Shown piece by piece: positions 1-7,182 of a stretch of DNA of 37,310 nucleotides. A program made the translations under genes and the position numbers. Position 1 is the first letter of the stretch. Each line of letters begins with the position of its first letter. The DNA is from Pseudomonadota bacterium (GTDB lineage: Bacteria > Pseudomonadota > Alphaproteobacteria > Rhizobiales > JAKPQE01). The notes below the pieces were generated by a model. The model worked only from the letters and a program-made list of their open reading frames with translations, was not told the origin of the DNA and searched no databases. The DNA lies in NCBI GenBank assembly GCA_029572955.1, contig JAKPQE010000071.1, forward strand, positions 1 to 37,310, given 5' to 3'.

Positions 1-1
1 T

Positions 2-409
2 GCCCCGAACCTCACCGTCGAGTGCGCCAGCTTCGAGGAGATCATGGGCAAGCACCGCGACGACTTCCTCTATCTTGACCCGCCCTACTTCCTCGACGCC
101 GACAGCCCCGACAGCAAGACGTTCGTCGGCATGTACCCGCACCGAAATTTCCCCATCCACCACGAGGGATTCCGCCACGACCTCTTGCGCGATCTCCTCA
201 AGGAGCATCGCGGTGGCTTCGTCCTTTCCTACAACGATTGCTCGGCCGGCCGGTCCTGGTATGCCGAATACGACATGGCAACGCCCGAGTGGCAGTACAC
301 CTTCAGCCAAGGCGACACCCGCATCGGCGAGAACCGGCAGGCCAACAATGGCGGCTCGCACGTCAAGAAGTCGCACGAACTCATCATATGGAGCCCGCCG
401 AAGAACTGA
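2..409 (+). CDS. Dam-type (D12 class) DNA adenine-N6 methyltransferase, C-terminal part; 5' end outside window
   Basis: The reading frame is open from base 2 (first codons read A-P-N-L-T-V-E), so the N-terminal half with the SAM-binding FxG motif lies left of the window. What remains has the catalytic motif IV D-P-P-Y (about 77-88), followed by F-V-L-S-Y-N-D and, near the end, V-K-K-S-H-E-L-I-I-W, the usual tail of MethyltransfD12 proteins. The family transfers a methyl group from SAM to N6 of adenine in a short DNA site. Its stop overlaps the next gene by 22 bases, which suggests co-translation and a restriction-modification or related role. Target sequence cannot be read from this part. Confidence 0.88.
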   Translation, partial: APNLTVECASFEEIMGKHRDDFLYLDPPYFLDADSPDSKTFVGMYPHRNFPIHHEGFRHDLLRDLLKEHRGGFVLSYNDCSAGRSWYAEYDMATPEWQYTFSQGDTRIGENRQANNGGSHVKKSHELIIWSPPKN

Positions 410-1197
410 TCCCGCACAAAAAGCGCGGGCTCTCTTCCGACGCCGCCCGGAAGGTCCGCCAGCAGGGACATGACGATGCCCTCTATTTTGCCTGGCTGAT
501 CGGCATGCACACCGACTACCTCAACGGACCCCAGGCCAAAAAAGACGTCGTCGATCCCTCGGGCGACACCCATTCGGTGAAGAGCGGTTCGAAAAAGTGG
601 CAGATCTTTCTCTACGGCCTCAACCGCTTCCGCGAGGATGACGGCTTTGCCGTGATGAACGGCATGGGCGAGCTGCTCAAGTCCTGCATTCGGGCCTTCC
701 CGGCGGACTTCGCTACCTACCAGCGCGACAAGCAGTCCGCTAAGGAAGCCTTGCGCCCGCACATGCGCGAGATTGCGAACCGCCTACAGGACAAGCCGCG
801 CCTTCGCGCCTTCTTCCACAAGGCGATGTTCAATGGCGGCGAGGTCGACTACCTCACCATCAAGCACGACGGCCGCTACCACGTCTTCTTCAACCGCGAT
901 GTCATCCAGGCCTTCGGCGATCACCTCACCGTCGAGAACTCCAAGGCCCGCTCCGCCGGCCAGACGCCGGAGCAGAAGGTCATCTTCAAATACCAGGGCA
1001 TCAACCTCGCCGAGCTTGAGATGCGCAACGACAGCGAGGTCCACTATGGCGAGATCCGCTTCAACATGATCAAGCAGCGCGCCCTCGATCTCCTCTTCAC
1101 CCACATCGCCAAGACCGGCGAGTACAGCGGCGAGGTCTGGCTCTATGGTCAGGCCGGCCGGCGCTTTGGCCGCTGGCCGCAGAAGGCGGCAGCGTGA
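388..1197 (+). CDS. Uncharacterised protein overlapping the methyltransferase; possible restriction endonuclease
   Basis: A 269-residue protein read from the ATG at 388, which lies inside the last codons of the methyltransferase gene in another frame. I do not recognise the family with certainty. The C-terminal half has an acidic/basic pattern, E-V-D-Y-L-T-I-K followed later by L-A-E-L-E-M-R-N-D-S-E-V-H-Y, which resembles the active-site spacing of PD-(D/E)xK-type restriction enzymes with an E-x-E/K variant. The tight overlap with an adenine methyltransferase is the main reason to think of a cognate endonuclease. No signal peptide or membrane segment is visible. An alternative is an accessory or specificity subunit. 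The coding call is firm; the function is inference. Confidence 0.75.
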   Translation: MEPAEELIPHKKRGLSSDAARKVRQQGHDDALYFAWLIGMHTDYLNGPQAKKDVVDPSGDTHSVKSGSKKWQIFLYGLNRFREDDGFAVMNGMGELLKSCIRAFPADFATYQRDKQSAKEALRPHMREIANRLQDKPRLRAFFHKAMFNGGEVDYLTIKHDGRYHVFFNRDVIQAFGDHLTVENSKARSAGQTPEQKVIFKYQGINLAELEMRNDSEVHYGEIRFNMIKQRALDLLFTHIAKTGEYSGEVWLYGQAGRRFGRWPQKAAA

Positions 1198-1276
1198 TGG
1201 GATCGGTCGCTTGCGCGCCGTCAGTGCGGACTGTCACGATCGGGAACACCGCTGGCGGACACTACCCCTCGCTATC

Positions 1277-2788
1277 ATGAAGCTGACCAAGACCGACTTC
1301 CTCATCTATCGCGATTGCGCCCATAACGCATGGATGAAGCTCCATCGGCCGGAGGTCTATCTTGCTTCGCCCCGCTCCGCCTTCGATCTCGCGCTCCTGG
1401 AAACCGGCAACGAAGTCGACGAGATGGCGCGGGGCCTCTTCCCCGGTGGCATTCTCATCGAGCGCGGCGACGTTGCGACGACCAAACAACTGATCACCGA
1501 GCGCATGCCGGTCCTCTACCAGCCGGTGATCGAGACCGAGCACTTCTCCACCGCCTGCGACATCCTCGTCTGGAACAACACCCTTGGCGGCTACGATCTC
1601 TATGAGGTCAAAGCATCGAGCGGCATCAAGGGTGATCGCGCCAAGGCCGAACTCTATACCTACGACATCGCCTTCCAGGTCGAGCTGCTACGCAACGCCG
1701 GCGTCCCGCTTGGCCGCTTCCATCTCGTGCACCTCGACAGCGACTATGTGCGGGAGGCTGACCTCGACATCTTCTCGCTCTTTGCCATCCGCGACATGTC
1801 AGCCGAGGTCGAGGCGTTGCGCGATCAGATCGCCGCGGAAATGGAGACAGCTTTCGAGTTCATGAACCGCGACCAACCGCTCCCCGGTCCTTGCTCCTGC
1901 ATCACCAAGGGACGCAGCAATCAATGCACCACCTTCGCCGCCACCAACCCCGATGTGCCGCCCTACAGCATCCACGACATCACCCGCATCGGCGCCTCCA
2001 GACGAAAACTCGCTGACCTGATTGACCAGGGCATCTTCGCCATTGAGGACGTGCCCGACGACTTCCCTCTCAGCGAGTCCCAAGCGAACCAAGTCCTCGT
2101 TGCCAAGCATCGCCAGCCGATGATCGATGAGACCGCCATCTCCGACTTCCTTGGTCGGCTCTCCTTTCCGCTCGCTTTCCTCGACTACGAGACCAATCCG
2201 GCGGCGATCCCCCGCTTCCCCGGCTACGGCCCCTACCACCACATTCCCTTCCAGTTCTCCCTCGACGTCCTTGCGACCCCCGACGCCCATCTACGTCATC
2301 ACGAGTTCCTGCACACCGACCCGACCTGCCCCGACACGGCGCTGATAGCAGCGCTTGAAGCCGCGATGCCGGCGATCGGCTCCGTCCTCACCTGGAACCA
2401 GAGCTTCGAGAAAGGCATCAACGCCAAGCTCGGCGATCGAAACCACGCAGCCCGCCCGTTCCTCGAAGGCGTCAACGCCCGCATCGTCGACCTGATGAAC
2501 CCCTTCAAGCAGCAGGCCTATGTCCATCCCGGATTCAAGGGCAGCACGTCAATCAAGTCCGTTCTTCCCGTCCTCGCGCCCGATCTCAGCTACAAGGTCC
2601 TCGACATTCAGGAAGGCGCCACCGCCACCACCAAATGGAACGACATCGTGACCGGCAAGGTCGACGCCGCGGAAGCCGAGCGTCTCCGATCCGCCCTCCT
2701 CACCTACTGCGCCCTCGATACCAAGGCGATGGTCGAGATTTGGCGGGGGCTGCATCAAATCGACGTCCAACGCAGAGCGACAATGTAA
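1277..2788 (+). CDS. DUF2779 family protein (Cas4/Dna2-like nuclease fold plus RNase H-like C-terminal domain)
   Basis: The protein has 503 residues when started at the ATG at 1277; residues upstream in the same frame are arginine-rich and look non-coding. The N-terminus M-K-L-T-K-T-D-F-L-I-Y-R-D-C is typical of RecB/Cas4-like PD-(D/E)xK proteins. The active-site pattern follows: D95-I-L-V, then Y-E110-V-K112 and a Q134-V-E motif. A later cysteine pair (C-S-C about residue 205 and a further Cys) may bind a metal or Fe-S cluster, as in Cas4. The C-terminal half starts with F-L-D-Y-E-T, a DEDD-type exonuclease-like signature of the DUF2779 domain. Such proteins are common in mobile and defence loci, but their reaction is not established. 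It lies 79 bp after the preceding gene in the same direction. Confidence 0.82.
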   Translation: MKLTKTDFLIYRDCAHNAWMKLHRPEVYLASPRSAFDLALLETGNEVDEMARGLFPGGILIERGDVATTKQLITERMPVLYQPVIETEHFSTACDILVWNNTLGGYDLYEVKASSGIKGDRAKAELYTYDIAFQVELLRNAGVPLGRFHLVHLDSDYVREADLDIFSLFAIRDMSAEVEALRDQIAAEMETAFEFMNRDQPLPGPCSCITKGRSNQCTTFAATNPDVPPYSIHDITRIGASRRKLADLIDQGIFAIEDVPDDFPLSESQANQVLVAKHRQPMIDETAISDFLGRLSFPLAFLDYETNPAAIPRFPGYGPYHHIPFQFSLDVLATPDAHLRHHEFLHTDPTCPDTALIAALEAAMPAIGSVLTWNQSFEKGINAKLGDRNHAARPFLEGVNARIVDLMNPFKQQAYVHPGFKGSTSIKSVLPVLAPDLSYKVLDIQEGATATTKWNDIVTGKVDAAEAERLRSALLTYCALDTKAMVEIWRGLHQIDVQRRATM

Positions 2789-2881
2789 GCCCGTATCGGG
2801 ACGGCCTCCTCCAAGATCACCCAGTAGTCGCCGCTTCTCGAAGGACCAGCACGACCGCTTCACCCATCGGAGGAACGCTGC

Positions 2882-2889
2882 GGTGCGCC
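2882..2889 (+). repeat. 8-bp target-site duplication, left copy
   Basis: The bases ggtgcgcc stand immediately outside the left inverted repeat of the IS66 element and recur exactly at 5415-5422 outside the right one. An 8-bp duplication is characteristic of IS66 transposition. Confidence 0.93.
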
Positions 2890-2939
2890 GTAACCGTCCG
2901 GTGAGGTCTCCTTTGTGAACAGCCCGAGTTCGGCGAAGT

Positions 2940-2969
2940 TACGGAACTAAATACGTAATTAGTTCCGTA
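2940..2969 (+). promoter_or_regulatory. Palindrome in the IS66 leader upstream of tnpA
   Basis: An inverted repeat with 11-bp arms (tacggaactaa / ttagttccgta) around an 8-nt centre that itself holds tacgta. It lies 13 bp before the tnpA start, in an AT-rich patch of an otherwise GC-rich element. It could be an operator or an RNA hairpin in the leader. This is structure seen in the sequence; no function is known to me. Confidence 0.5.
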
Positions 2970-2982
2970 GCGAAGGTGGGCG

Positions 2983-3381
2983 ATGGGCCGGGTCGAGATC
3001 CTGACGGGGCACGAACGTCGTCGCCGGTGGACGGACGAGCAGAAGCTGACGATCCTGGCGGAGGTGGCCGAGGGCGATCTGTCGGTTACCGATGTGGCGC
3101 GGCGCCATGATCTGATCCCGCAACAGATCTACGGCTGGCGGCGCAAGTTCGCCCGGCAAGCGGAGGCAGGTCGGCAGGCCGAGACGGCGACGTTCCTGCC
3201 GGTTGCTGTGGTCCCGAGTACGGAACCGGAACAGCCCGCCGAGAAGGAAGAGACGGCGAAGTCGTTGCGCCGCTCGGCGAGTGTCGAAGTCCGCTGTCGG
3301 GGTGGCCGGGTGTTGAAGGTCGCGGCAGGGCTCGACCCGGCACTGCTGCAGGCGCTGATCCGGGCGGTGGAAGCGGCATGA
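2983..3381 (+). CDS. tnpA: IS66 family accessory protein TnpA (IS66 Orf1)
   Basis: A 132-residue protein with an N-terminal helix-turn-helix of the transposase-8/IS66 Orf1 type: W-T-D-E-Q-K-L-T-I-L-A-E-V, then S-V-T-D-V-A-R-R-H-D-L-I-P-Q-Q-I-Y-G-W-R-R-K-F. It is required together with TnpB for efficient transposition of IS66 elements and probably binds DNA. The stop codon overlaps the tnpB start in an ATGA arrangement at 3378-3381, so the two are translationally coupled. Length is normal for the family. Confidence 0.93.
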   Translation: MGRVEILTGHERRRRWTDEQKLTILAEVAEGDLSVTDVARRHDLIPQQIYGWRRKFARQAEAGRQAETATFLPVAVVPSTEPEQPAEKEETAKSLRRSASVEVRCRGGRVLKVAAGLDPALLQALIRAVEAA

Positions 3382-3725
3382 TCGCGCCGGGCGCTGGGGT
3401 TCGGGTTTATCTGGCCTGCGGCGCGACCGACATGCGCAAAGGCATTGCCGGACTGTCGGCGCTCGTCCAGGAGGTCCTGCGGCAGAAGCCGGCGTCGGGG
3501 GCGGTGTTTGCCTTCCGCGGCCGGCGCGGTGACCGGATCAAGCTGCTCTACTGGGATGGCCAGGGGTTCTGCCTTTACTACAAGGTCCTGGAGCGCGGCC
3601 GCTTCCCGTGGCCGTCGGTTGCCGATGGCGTGGCGCGGTTGACGTCGGCCCAGTTGGCGATGCTGTGGGAGGGGATCGATTGGCGCCGGCCGGCGTGGAC
3701 GTCGCCGCCTGGGCGTGTCGCCTGA
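3378..3725 (+). CDS. tnpB: IS66 family accessory protein TnpB (IS66 Orf2)
   Basis: A 115-residue protein with the conserved IS66 Orf2 landmarks in order: V-Y-L-A-C-G-A-T-D-M-R-K-G-I-x-G-L-S, then F-A-F-R-G-R-R-G-D-R-I-K-L-L-Y-W-D-G-Q-G-F and L-Y-Y-K-x-L-E-R-G-R-F. It starts within the last codons of tnpA. The reaction it supports is unknown, but it is an essential accessory of IS66 transposition. No truncation is seen. Confidence 0.94.
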   Translation: MIAPGAGVRVYLACGATDMRKGIAGLSALVQEVLRQKPASGAVFAFRGRRGDRIKLLYWDGQGFCLYYKVLERGRFPWPSVADGVARLTSAQLAMLWEGIDWRRPAWTSPPGRVA

Positions 3726-3765
3726 TAACCACGTGATTCCAGAGAGATAGGCCTGTCCCGGGAGA

Positions 3766-3786
3766 CCCAAATCAGATAGATTTGGG
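3766..3786 (+). promoter_or_regulatory. Hairpin covering the tnpC ribosome-binding region
   Basis: A perfect 8-bp inverted repeat, cccaaatc (3766-3773) and gatttggg (3779-3786) with the 5-nt loop agata. It ends three bases before the tnpC ATG at 3789. The only purine-rich Shine-Dalgarno-like stretch (ggg) lies in the 3' arm, so folding would hide it. This suggests that transposase translation is held down unless the hairpin is opened. The structure is seen; the effect is inferred. Confidence 0.5.
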
Positions 3787-3788
3787 GC

Positions 3789-5396
3789 ATGGATATCGCT
3801 CTTGATGCCCTGCCTTCCGACCCGGATGCCTTGCGTGCGATCATCGCGGCGCAGGCGGCAGAGCTGGCGGCAAGGCAAGCGCAACTCGAGACGCGCGACA
3901 CGCTGATCGCCCAGCTCCAGGCGCAATTGGCAGTGTTGCGACGGGCCCGGTTCGGGGCATCGTCCGAGAAGATCGATCGGACCATCGATCAGCTCGAGCT
4001 GGCGCTGGAAGACATCGAGGCGGCAAGCGCCGAAGAGCCGCCGGATCATCCCTCTCGCCCCGATGCCCCGGCAAAGGCCCGGACGGGGCGGCAGAAGCTG
4101 CCGGACCATCTACCGCGTGAGATGCACATCCATGACGCTCCGACGGTCTGTCCCGACTGCGGCGGCACCCACTTCCTCAAGGCCGGCGAAGATGTGACAG
4201 AGGTGCTCGACTACGTGCCGGCTTCGTTCCGGGTGATCCGGCATGTGCGGCCGCGCTTCGTCTGCAAGGATTGCGACGCGGTCGTCGAGGCGGATGTGCC
4301 GTCCCTGCCGATCGAGCGGGGCAAGCCGGGGCCGGGCCTTATCGCCCACGTGCTGACGGCGAAGTTCTGCGATCACCTGCCACTCTACCGGCAATCGGAG
4401 ATCTATGCCCGCGAGAGCGTCGCGCTTGCCCGCTCGACCCTGGCCGACTGGGTTGGCCGCTCGGCCGCCCTGATGCGGCCGTTGATCGAGGCTCTCCGCG
4501 CCCATGTCTTGGCCGGCGACCGGCTCCATGGTGACGACACGCCGGTGCCGGTGCTCGATCCCGGCAGCGGCAAGACCAGGCAAGGCCGGCTGTGGGCCTA
4601 TGTCCGCGATGGTCGCCCCTACGGCGACAAGGCGCCACCGGCGGTGGCCTACTTCTACAGCCCCGACCGCAAGGGCGAGCATCCGCAATCGCATCTCAAG
4701 GACTTCGAGGGTGTTCTGCATGCCGATGGCTATGCCGGCTTCAAGGGGCTCTATGAGGCGACCGAGCCCGGCGAGCCGCCGCCGATCCGGGAAGCAGCCT
4801 GCTGGGCTCATGTGCGGCGCAAGTTCTTCGACCTGACATCTTCACCTTCCCTGTCGGGCCAGAGGCCCTCCTCGCCTCTTGTTAACGTCCCCGCCCCGAT
4901 GGCCGAGGAGGCGCTGCGCCGTATCGGCGAGCTCTACGACATCGAGGCGGATATCCGCGGTCAGGCGCCGGATGTCCGCCGGACCGAACGGCAACGAAGG
5001 ACGCGACCGAAGGTCGATGCCCTCAAGCTCTGGCTGGAGCGGCAACTGCCCCAACTACCCGGCAAGAGCCCGGCCGCTCAGGCCATCCGCTATGCCCTGT
5101 CACGCTGGCCGGCCCTTTGCCTCTTCCTCGATGACGGAACCGTCGAGATCGACAACAACGCCGCTGAACGAGCTATCCGCCCGGTTGCTCTCGGTCGCAA
5201 GAACTGGCTGTTCGCGGGCTCCGACAAGGGCGGCGAGCGTGCCGCCGCCATCCTCTCCTTGATCGAGACTGCCAAGCTCAACGGCCTCGACCCGGAAGTC
5301 TATCTGCGCGACGTCCTCACTCGAATCGCAGAACATCCAGTCAACCAGATCGGCGAGCTTCTTCCCTGGAACACGGCCGATCGGCTCGCCAAATAG
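3789..5396 (+). CDS. tnpC: IS66 family transposase TnpC (DDE enzyme)
   Basis: A 535-residue transposase. In order: an N-terminal leucine-rich coiled coil (about 15-80) with R-F-G-x-S-S-E-K; a zinc-binding motif with C121-x2-C124 and C159-x2-C162; and the DDE core with G-D-D-T-P-V near residue 250, H-A-D313-G-Y and E460 in D-N-N-A-A-E-R-A-I-R-P. The C-terminus L-N-G-L-D-P-E-V-Y-L-R-D-V-L is the usual IS66 tail. Residues about 350-368, rich in Ser and Pro, look like extra material compared with typical IS66 transposases, which run from F-D-L almost directly into P-M-A-E-E-A-L. The frame is intact, so the enzyme is probably active. Confidence 0.95.
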   Translation: MDIALDALPSDPDALRAIIAAQAAELAARQAQLETRDTLIAQLQAQLAVLRRARFGASSEKIDRTIDQLELALEDIEAASAEEPPDHPSRPDAPAKARTGRQKLPDHLPREMHIHDAPTVCPDCGGTHFLKAGEDVTEVLDYVPASFRVIRHVRPRFVCKDCDAVVEADVPSLPIERGKPGPGLIAHVLTAKFCDHLPLYRQSEIYARESVALARSTLADWVGRSAALMRPLIEALRAHVLAGDRLHGDDTPVPVLDPGSGKTRQGRLWAYVRDGRPYGDKAPPAVAYFYSPDRKGEHPQSHLKDFEGVLHADGYAGFKGLYEATEPGEPPPIREAACWAHVRRKFFDLTSSPSLSGQRPSSPLVNVPAPMAEEALRRIGELYDIEADIRGQAPDVRRTERQRRTRPKVDALKLWLERQLPQLPGKSPAAQAIRYALSRWPALCLFLDDGTVEIDNNAAERAIRPVALGRKNWLFAGSDKGGERAAAILSLIETAKLNGLDPEVYLRDVLTRIAEHPVNQIGELLPWNTADRLAK

Positions 5397-5414
5397 CTCT
5401 CACCGGACGGTTAC

Positions 5415-5422
5415 GGTGCGCC
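5415..5422 (+). repeat. 8-bp target-site duplication, right copy
   Basis: An exact copy of ggtgcgcc at 2882-2889, directly abutting the right inverted repeat of the IS66 element. The 212 bp from here to the next gene hold no recognisable coding sequence. Confidence 0.93.
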
Positions 5423-5634
5423 GAATATGGCCGCCATTCAGACGGCCCGAGATGACACAAGCCGCCTGAAGTCACGCTCAGCGAGCGAATATGCGATTCA
5501 GATGTAATCCCAGAGTCCAGAAGAAAAGCATGGCTGGAGTAATAGAGAATACTCTTTGGTCGCCATCACCCCGCTGCATCAGTGAGGCGTCATTAGCCCT
5601 GCCAAACGTGCGCGTGACGTGCCAAAAAGTAGCC

Positions 5635-7182
5635 TTACGTTCGTGAAAGCCTGCTGAGCATCCGATCAACGAGGCTTTTGGCAGCGACTTGGTTAACGGA
5701 GCAGTCGTAAATAAGATCAAAGACTTCCTTGTAGATCGCGCGTTTGTGTGCCGGCAGGCTATTAACGATGTCACCCTTGGCTTCAGTCGTGTGCGTATCG
5801 GCGGCCGCCTCTATCGCCTTCAACTGACTTCTCAGTGAGCCGCGTTCCTCTTCGCCAAAGAGGTCGTACTGAGTTGCCTTGCGCATCTCTGAAAAGAGCG
5901 TGCCGACCTCGGCCTTGACGGAGTTCGCATAGCGCTCGGACACCGCACCCTGTTTTAGGATGCCAAGCTTCTCATAGACTTTGTCCGCCGCGAGTTCGAA
6001 ACTCTTCAGACGGTTGCGTTTCTGTGAAGACACTCGGCACTCTCGGGCAACTTCCGCACCAATAGGACGCAGATGGGTGATGATGTTGTCCAGATGTGCG
6101 TTGCTTTCGAACTCATCACGCCGGCCGTTTGGCAAAATCCGTGTATCGAGTACATGAACCTCGCCGATCGACCAGGAACAGAACCGATCTTCAGGAAATA
6201 CCTCTGAAAACAGTCGATCATGGCCGACCTGAATGTTGCCGACCCGCGCGCGCAGACCGCGCACGCCCAGTGAGGCGGGGATAGCGCCTTGATAGTCATG
6301 GTGAATCAGCCAGCCGACTGCCGCGACTGCACCGTCCATACTTTCGATTTCGAAGGCCTTCAGCCGAGACATCGAAGCTTTCTTGGTATCCGAGTACGCG
6401 AGCTCGTTACGATAGGGGCGATAGATCGGTGTCTCCGACGCATTGATGTGAATGTCATAGAATGTGCCGGCGCGACCATGTGGCGCGAGCAGTTCTGTGA
6501 TTTCATGGCCGAAGGAGAATTCCGGTGCGAACCGGCAAGGGCAGACCTGGCCGACAAAAGCTGCGATCTCCACTTCGTTGAGCAGACGGTCATTGGCTAT
6601 CCGCCGCGGCTTGACGAGTTCCACTTCGAAAAAGTGCGAAGGGAAATCATCCGGGCTGAGCCGCTTGATAGTCACCGCTTCCCGAACGATCGTGCGCAGA
6701 TCGGAATGGGCGTCTGTCGCGGCCAGCATGCGCTTGACCTCACGACCGTCCCAACTCGCTTCAAGGACCTTTGTGTCATCCTTGGCGCGCGAACGAAAGA
6801 CCAGTTGCTGAACGTATCCAAGCGCCGACAGCCGTCCAACGCCTCGGAAGCCGCGAGCGCCCGTACCGCGTTTACTGCTTGCTCCAAAAGAGAGCATGCA
6901 CGCCGGGAAATCTCTGTTAGACAGCCCGATGCCGTTGTCACGGATTACGACGCGGCGGTCGATATGATCGAGATTGATCTCAATTCGCCCATCAGTAGTC
7001 GATGAGAGCAAACCTGCTGACACCGCGTCATCGATGGCGTCGGTCGCGTTTTGCACATATTCGCGGTAGATCGAGAGCGGATTGACATACATGGAGCTGC
7101 TCAGCAGCTCCAATATGTCCTTGCCGACGAAAATGTCGGCCTCTTCGAGGGCGCCGTCATCAATCCGTTCCGCTTCAATCAT
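5635..7182 (-). CDS. Hsp90/GHKL-type ATPase (HtpG-like N-terminal ATP-binding domain)
   Basis: A 515-residue protein with a GHKL (Bergerat) ATP-binding fold. It has the N-box E41-Y-V-Q-N45-A-T-D-A, the G1 box R-D82-N-G-I-G86-L and a glycine-rich lid G-F-R-G-V-G-R (about 111-117) preceded by S-F-G-A-S-S-K. This arrangement is that of HtpG/MORC-type ATPases, but the length and C-terminal half do not match canonical HtpG (over 600 residues), so it is not the housekeeping chaperone. The C-terminal half is helical and unrecognised. The start codon overlaps the stop of the radical SAM gene (ATGA, 7179-7182), showing translational coupling. It is the last gene of the leftward cluster. Its partner or substrate is unknown. 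Confidence 0.87.
   Translation of the reverse strand: MIEAERIDDGALEEADIFVGKDILELLSSSMYVNPLSIYREYVQNATDAIDDAVSAGLLSSTTDGRIEINLDHIDRRVVIRDNGIGLSNRDFPACMLSFGASSKRGTGARGFRGVGRLSALGYVQQLVFRSRAKDDTKVLEASWDGREVKRMLAATDAHSDLRTIVREAVTIKRLSPDDFPSHFFEVELVKPRRIANDRLLNEVEIAAFVGQVCPCRFAPEFSFGHEITELLAPHGRAGTFYDIHINASETPIYRPYRNELAYSDTKKASMSRLKAFEIESMDGAVAAVGWLIHHDYQGAIPASLGVRGLRARVGNIQVGHDRLFSEVFPEDRFCSWSIGEVHVLDTRILPNGRRDEFESNAHLDNIITHLRPIGAEVARECRVSSQKRNRLKSFELAADKVYEKLGILKQGAVSERYANSVKAEVGTLFSEMRKATQYDLFGEEERGSLRSQLKAIEAAADTHTTEAKGDIVNSLPAHKRAIYKEVFDLIYDCSVNQVAAKSLVDRMLSRLSRT

Larger units (their letters stand above)
2890..5414 (+). mobile_element. Complete IS66-family insertion sequence (tnpA-tnpB-tnpC)
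   Basis: The element is 2525 bp long and bounded by perfect 16-bp terminal inverted repeats, gtaaccgtccggtgag at 2890-2905 and its complement at 5399-5414. It is flanked by identical 8-bp duplications. It carries the three genes expected of IS66 elements in the standard order, all open and without frameshifts. Perfect ends and duplications indicate a recent, structurally intact insertion. It sits in the intergenic space between the rightward DUF2779 gene and the leftward ATPase gene and does not break a recognisable gene. Confidence 0.96.

Noticed and set aside
2881-2889. The IS66 target sequence matches nine bases of the tRNA-Arg 3' end at 13244-13252 (cggtgcgcc), suggesting insertion in a second att site
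   Set aside because: No T arm or other tRNA part surrounds the IS target, so a nine-base match in GC-rich DNA is best taken as chance.
5478-5774. A leftward 98-residue frame at the end of the ATPase gene
   Set aside because: Most of it overlaps the ATPase gene in another frame and the rest has no recognisable features.
5635-7182. Calling the GHKL ATPase htpG
   Set aside because: The ATP-binding motifs are Hsp90-like, but the protein is shorter than HtpG and its C-terminal half does not show the HtpG middle and dimerisation domains.
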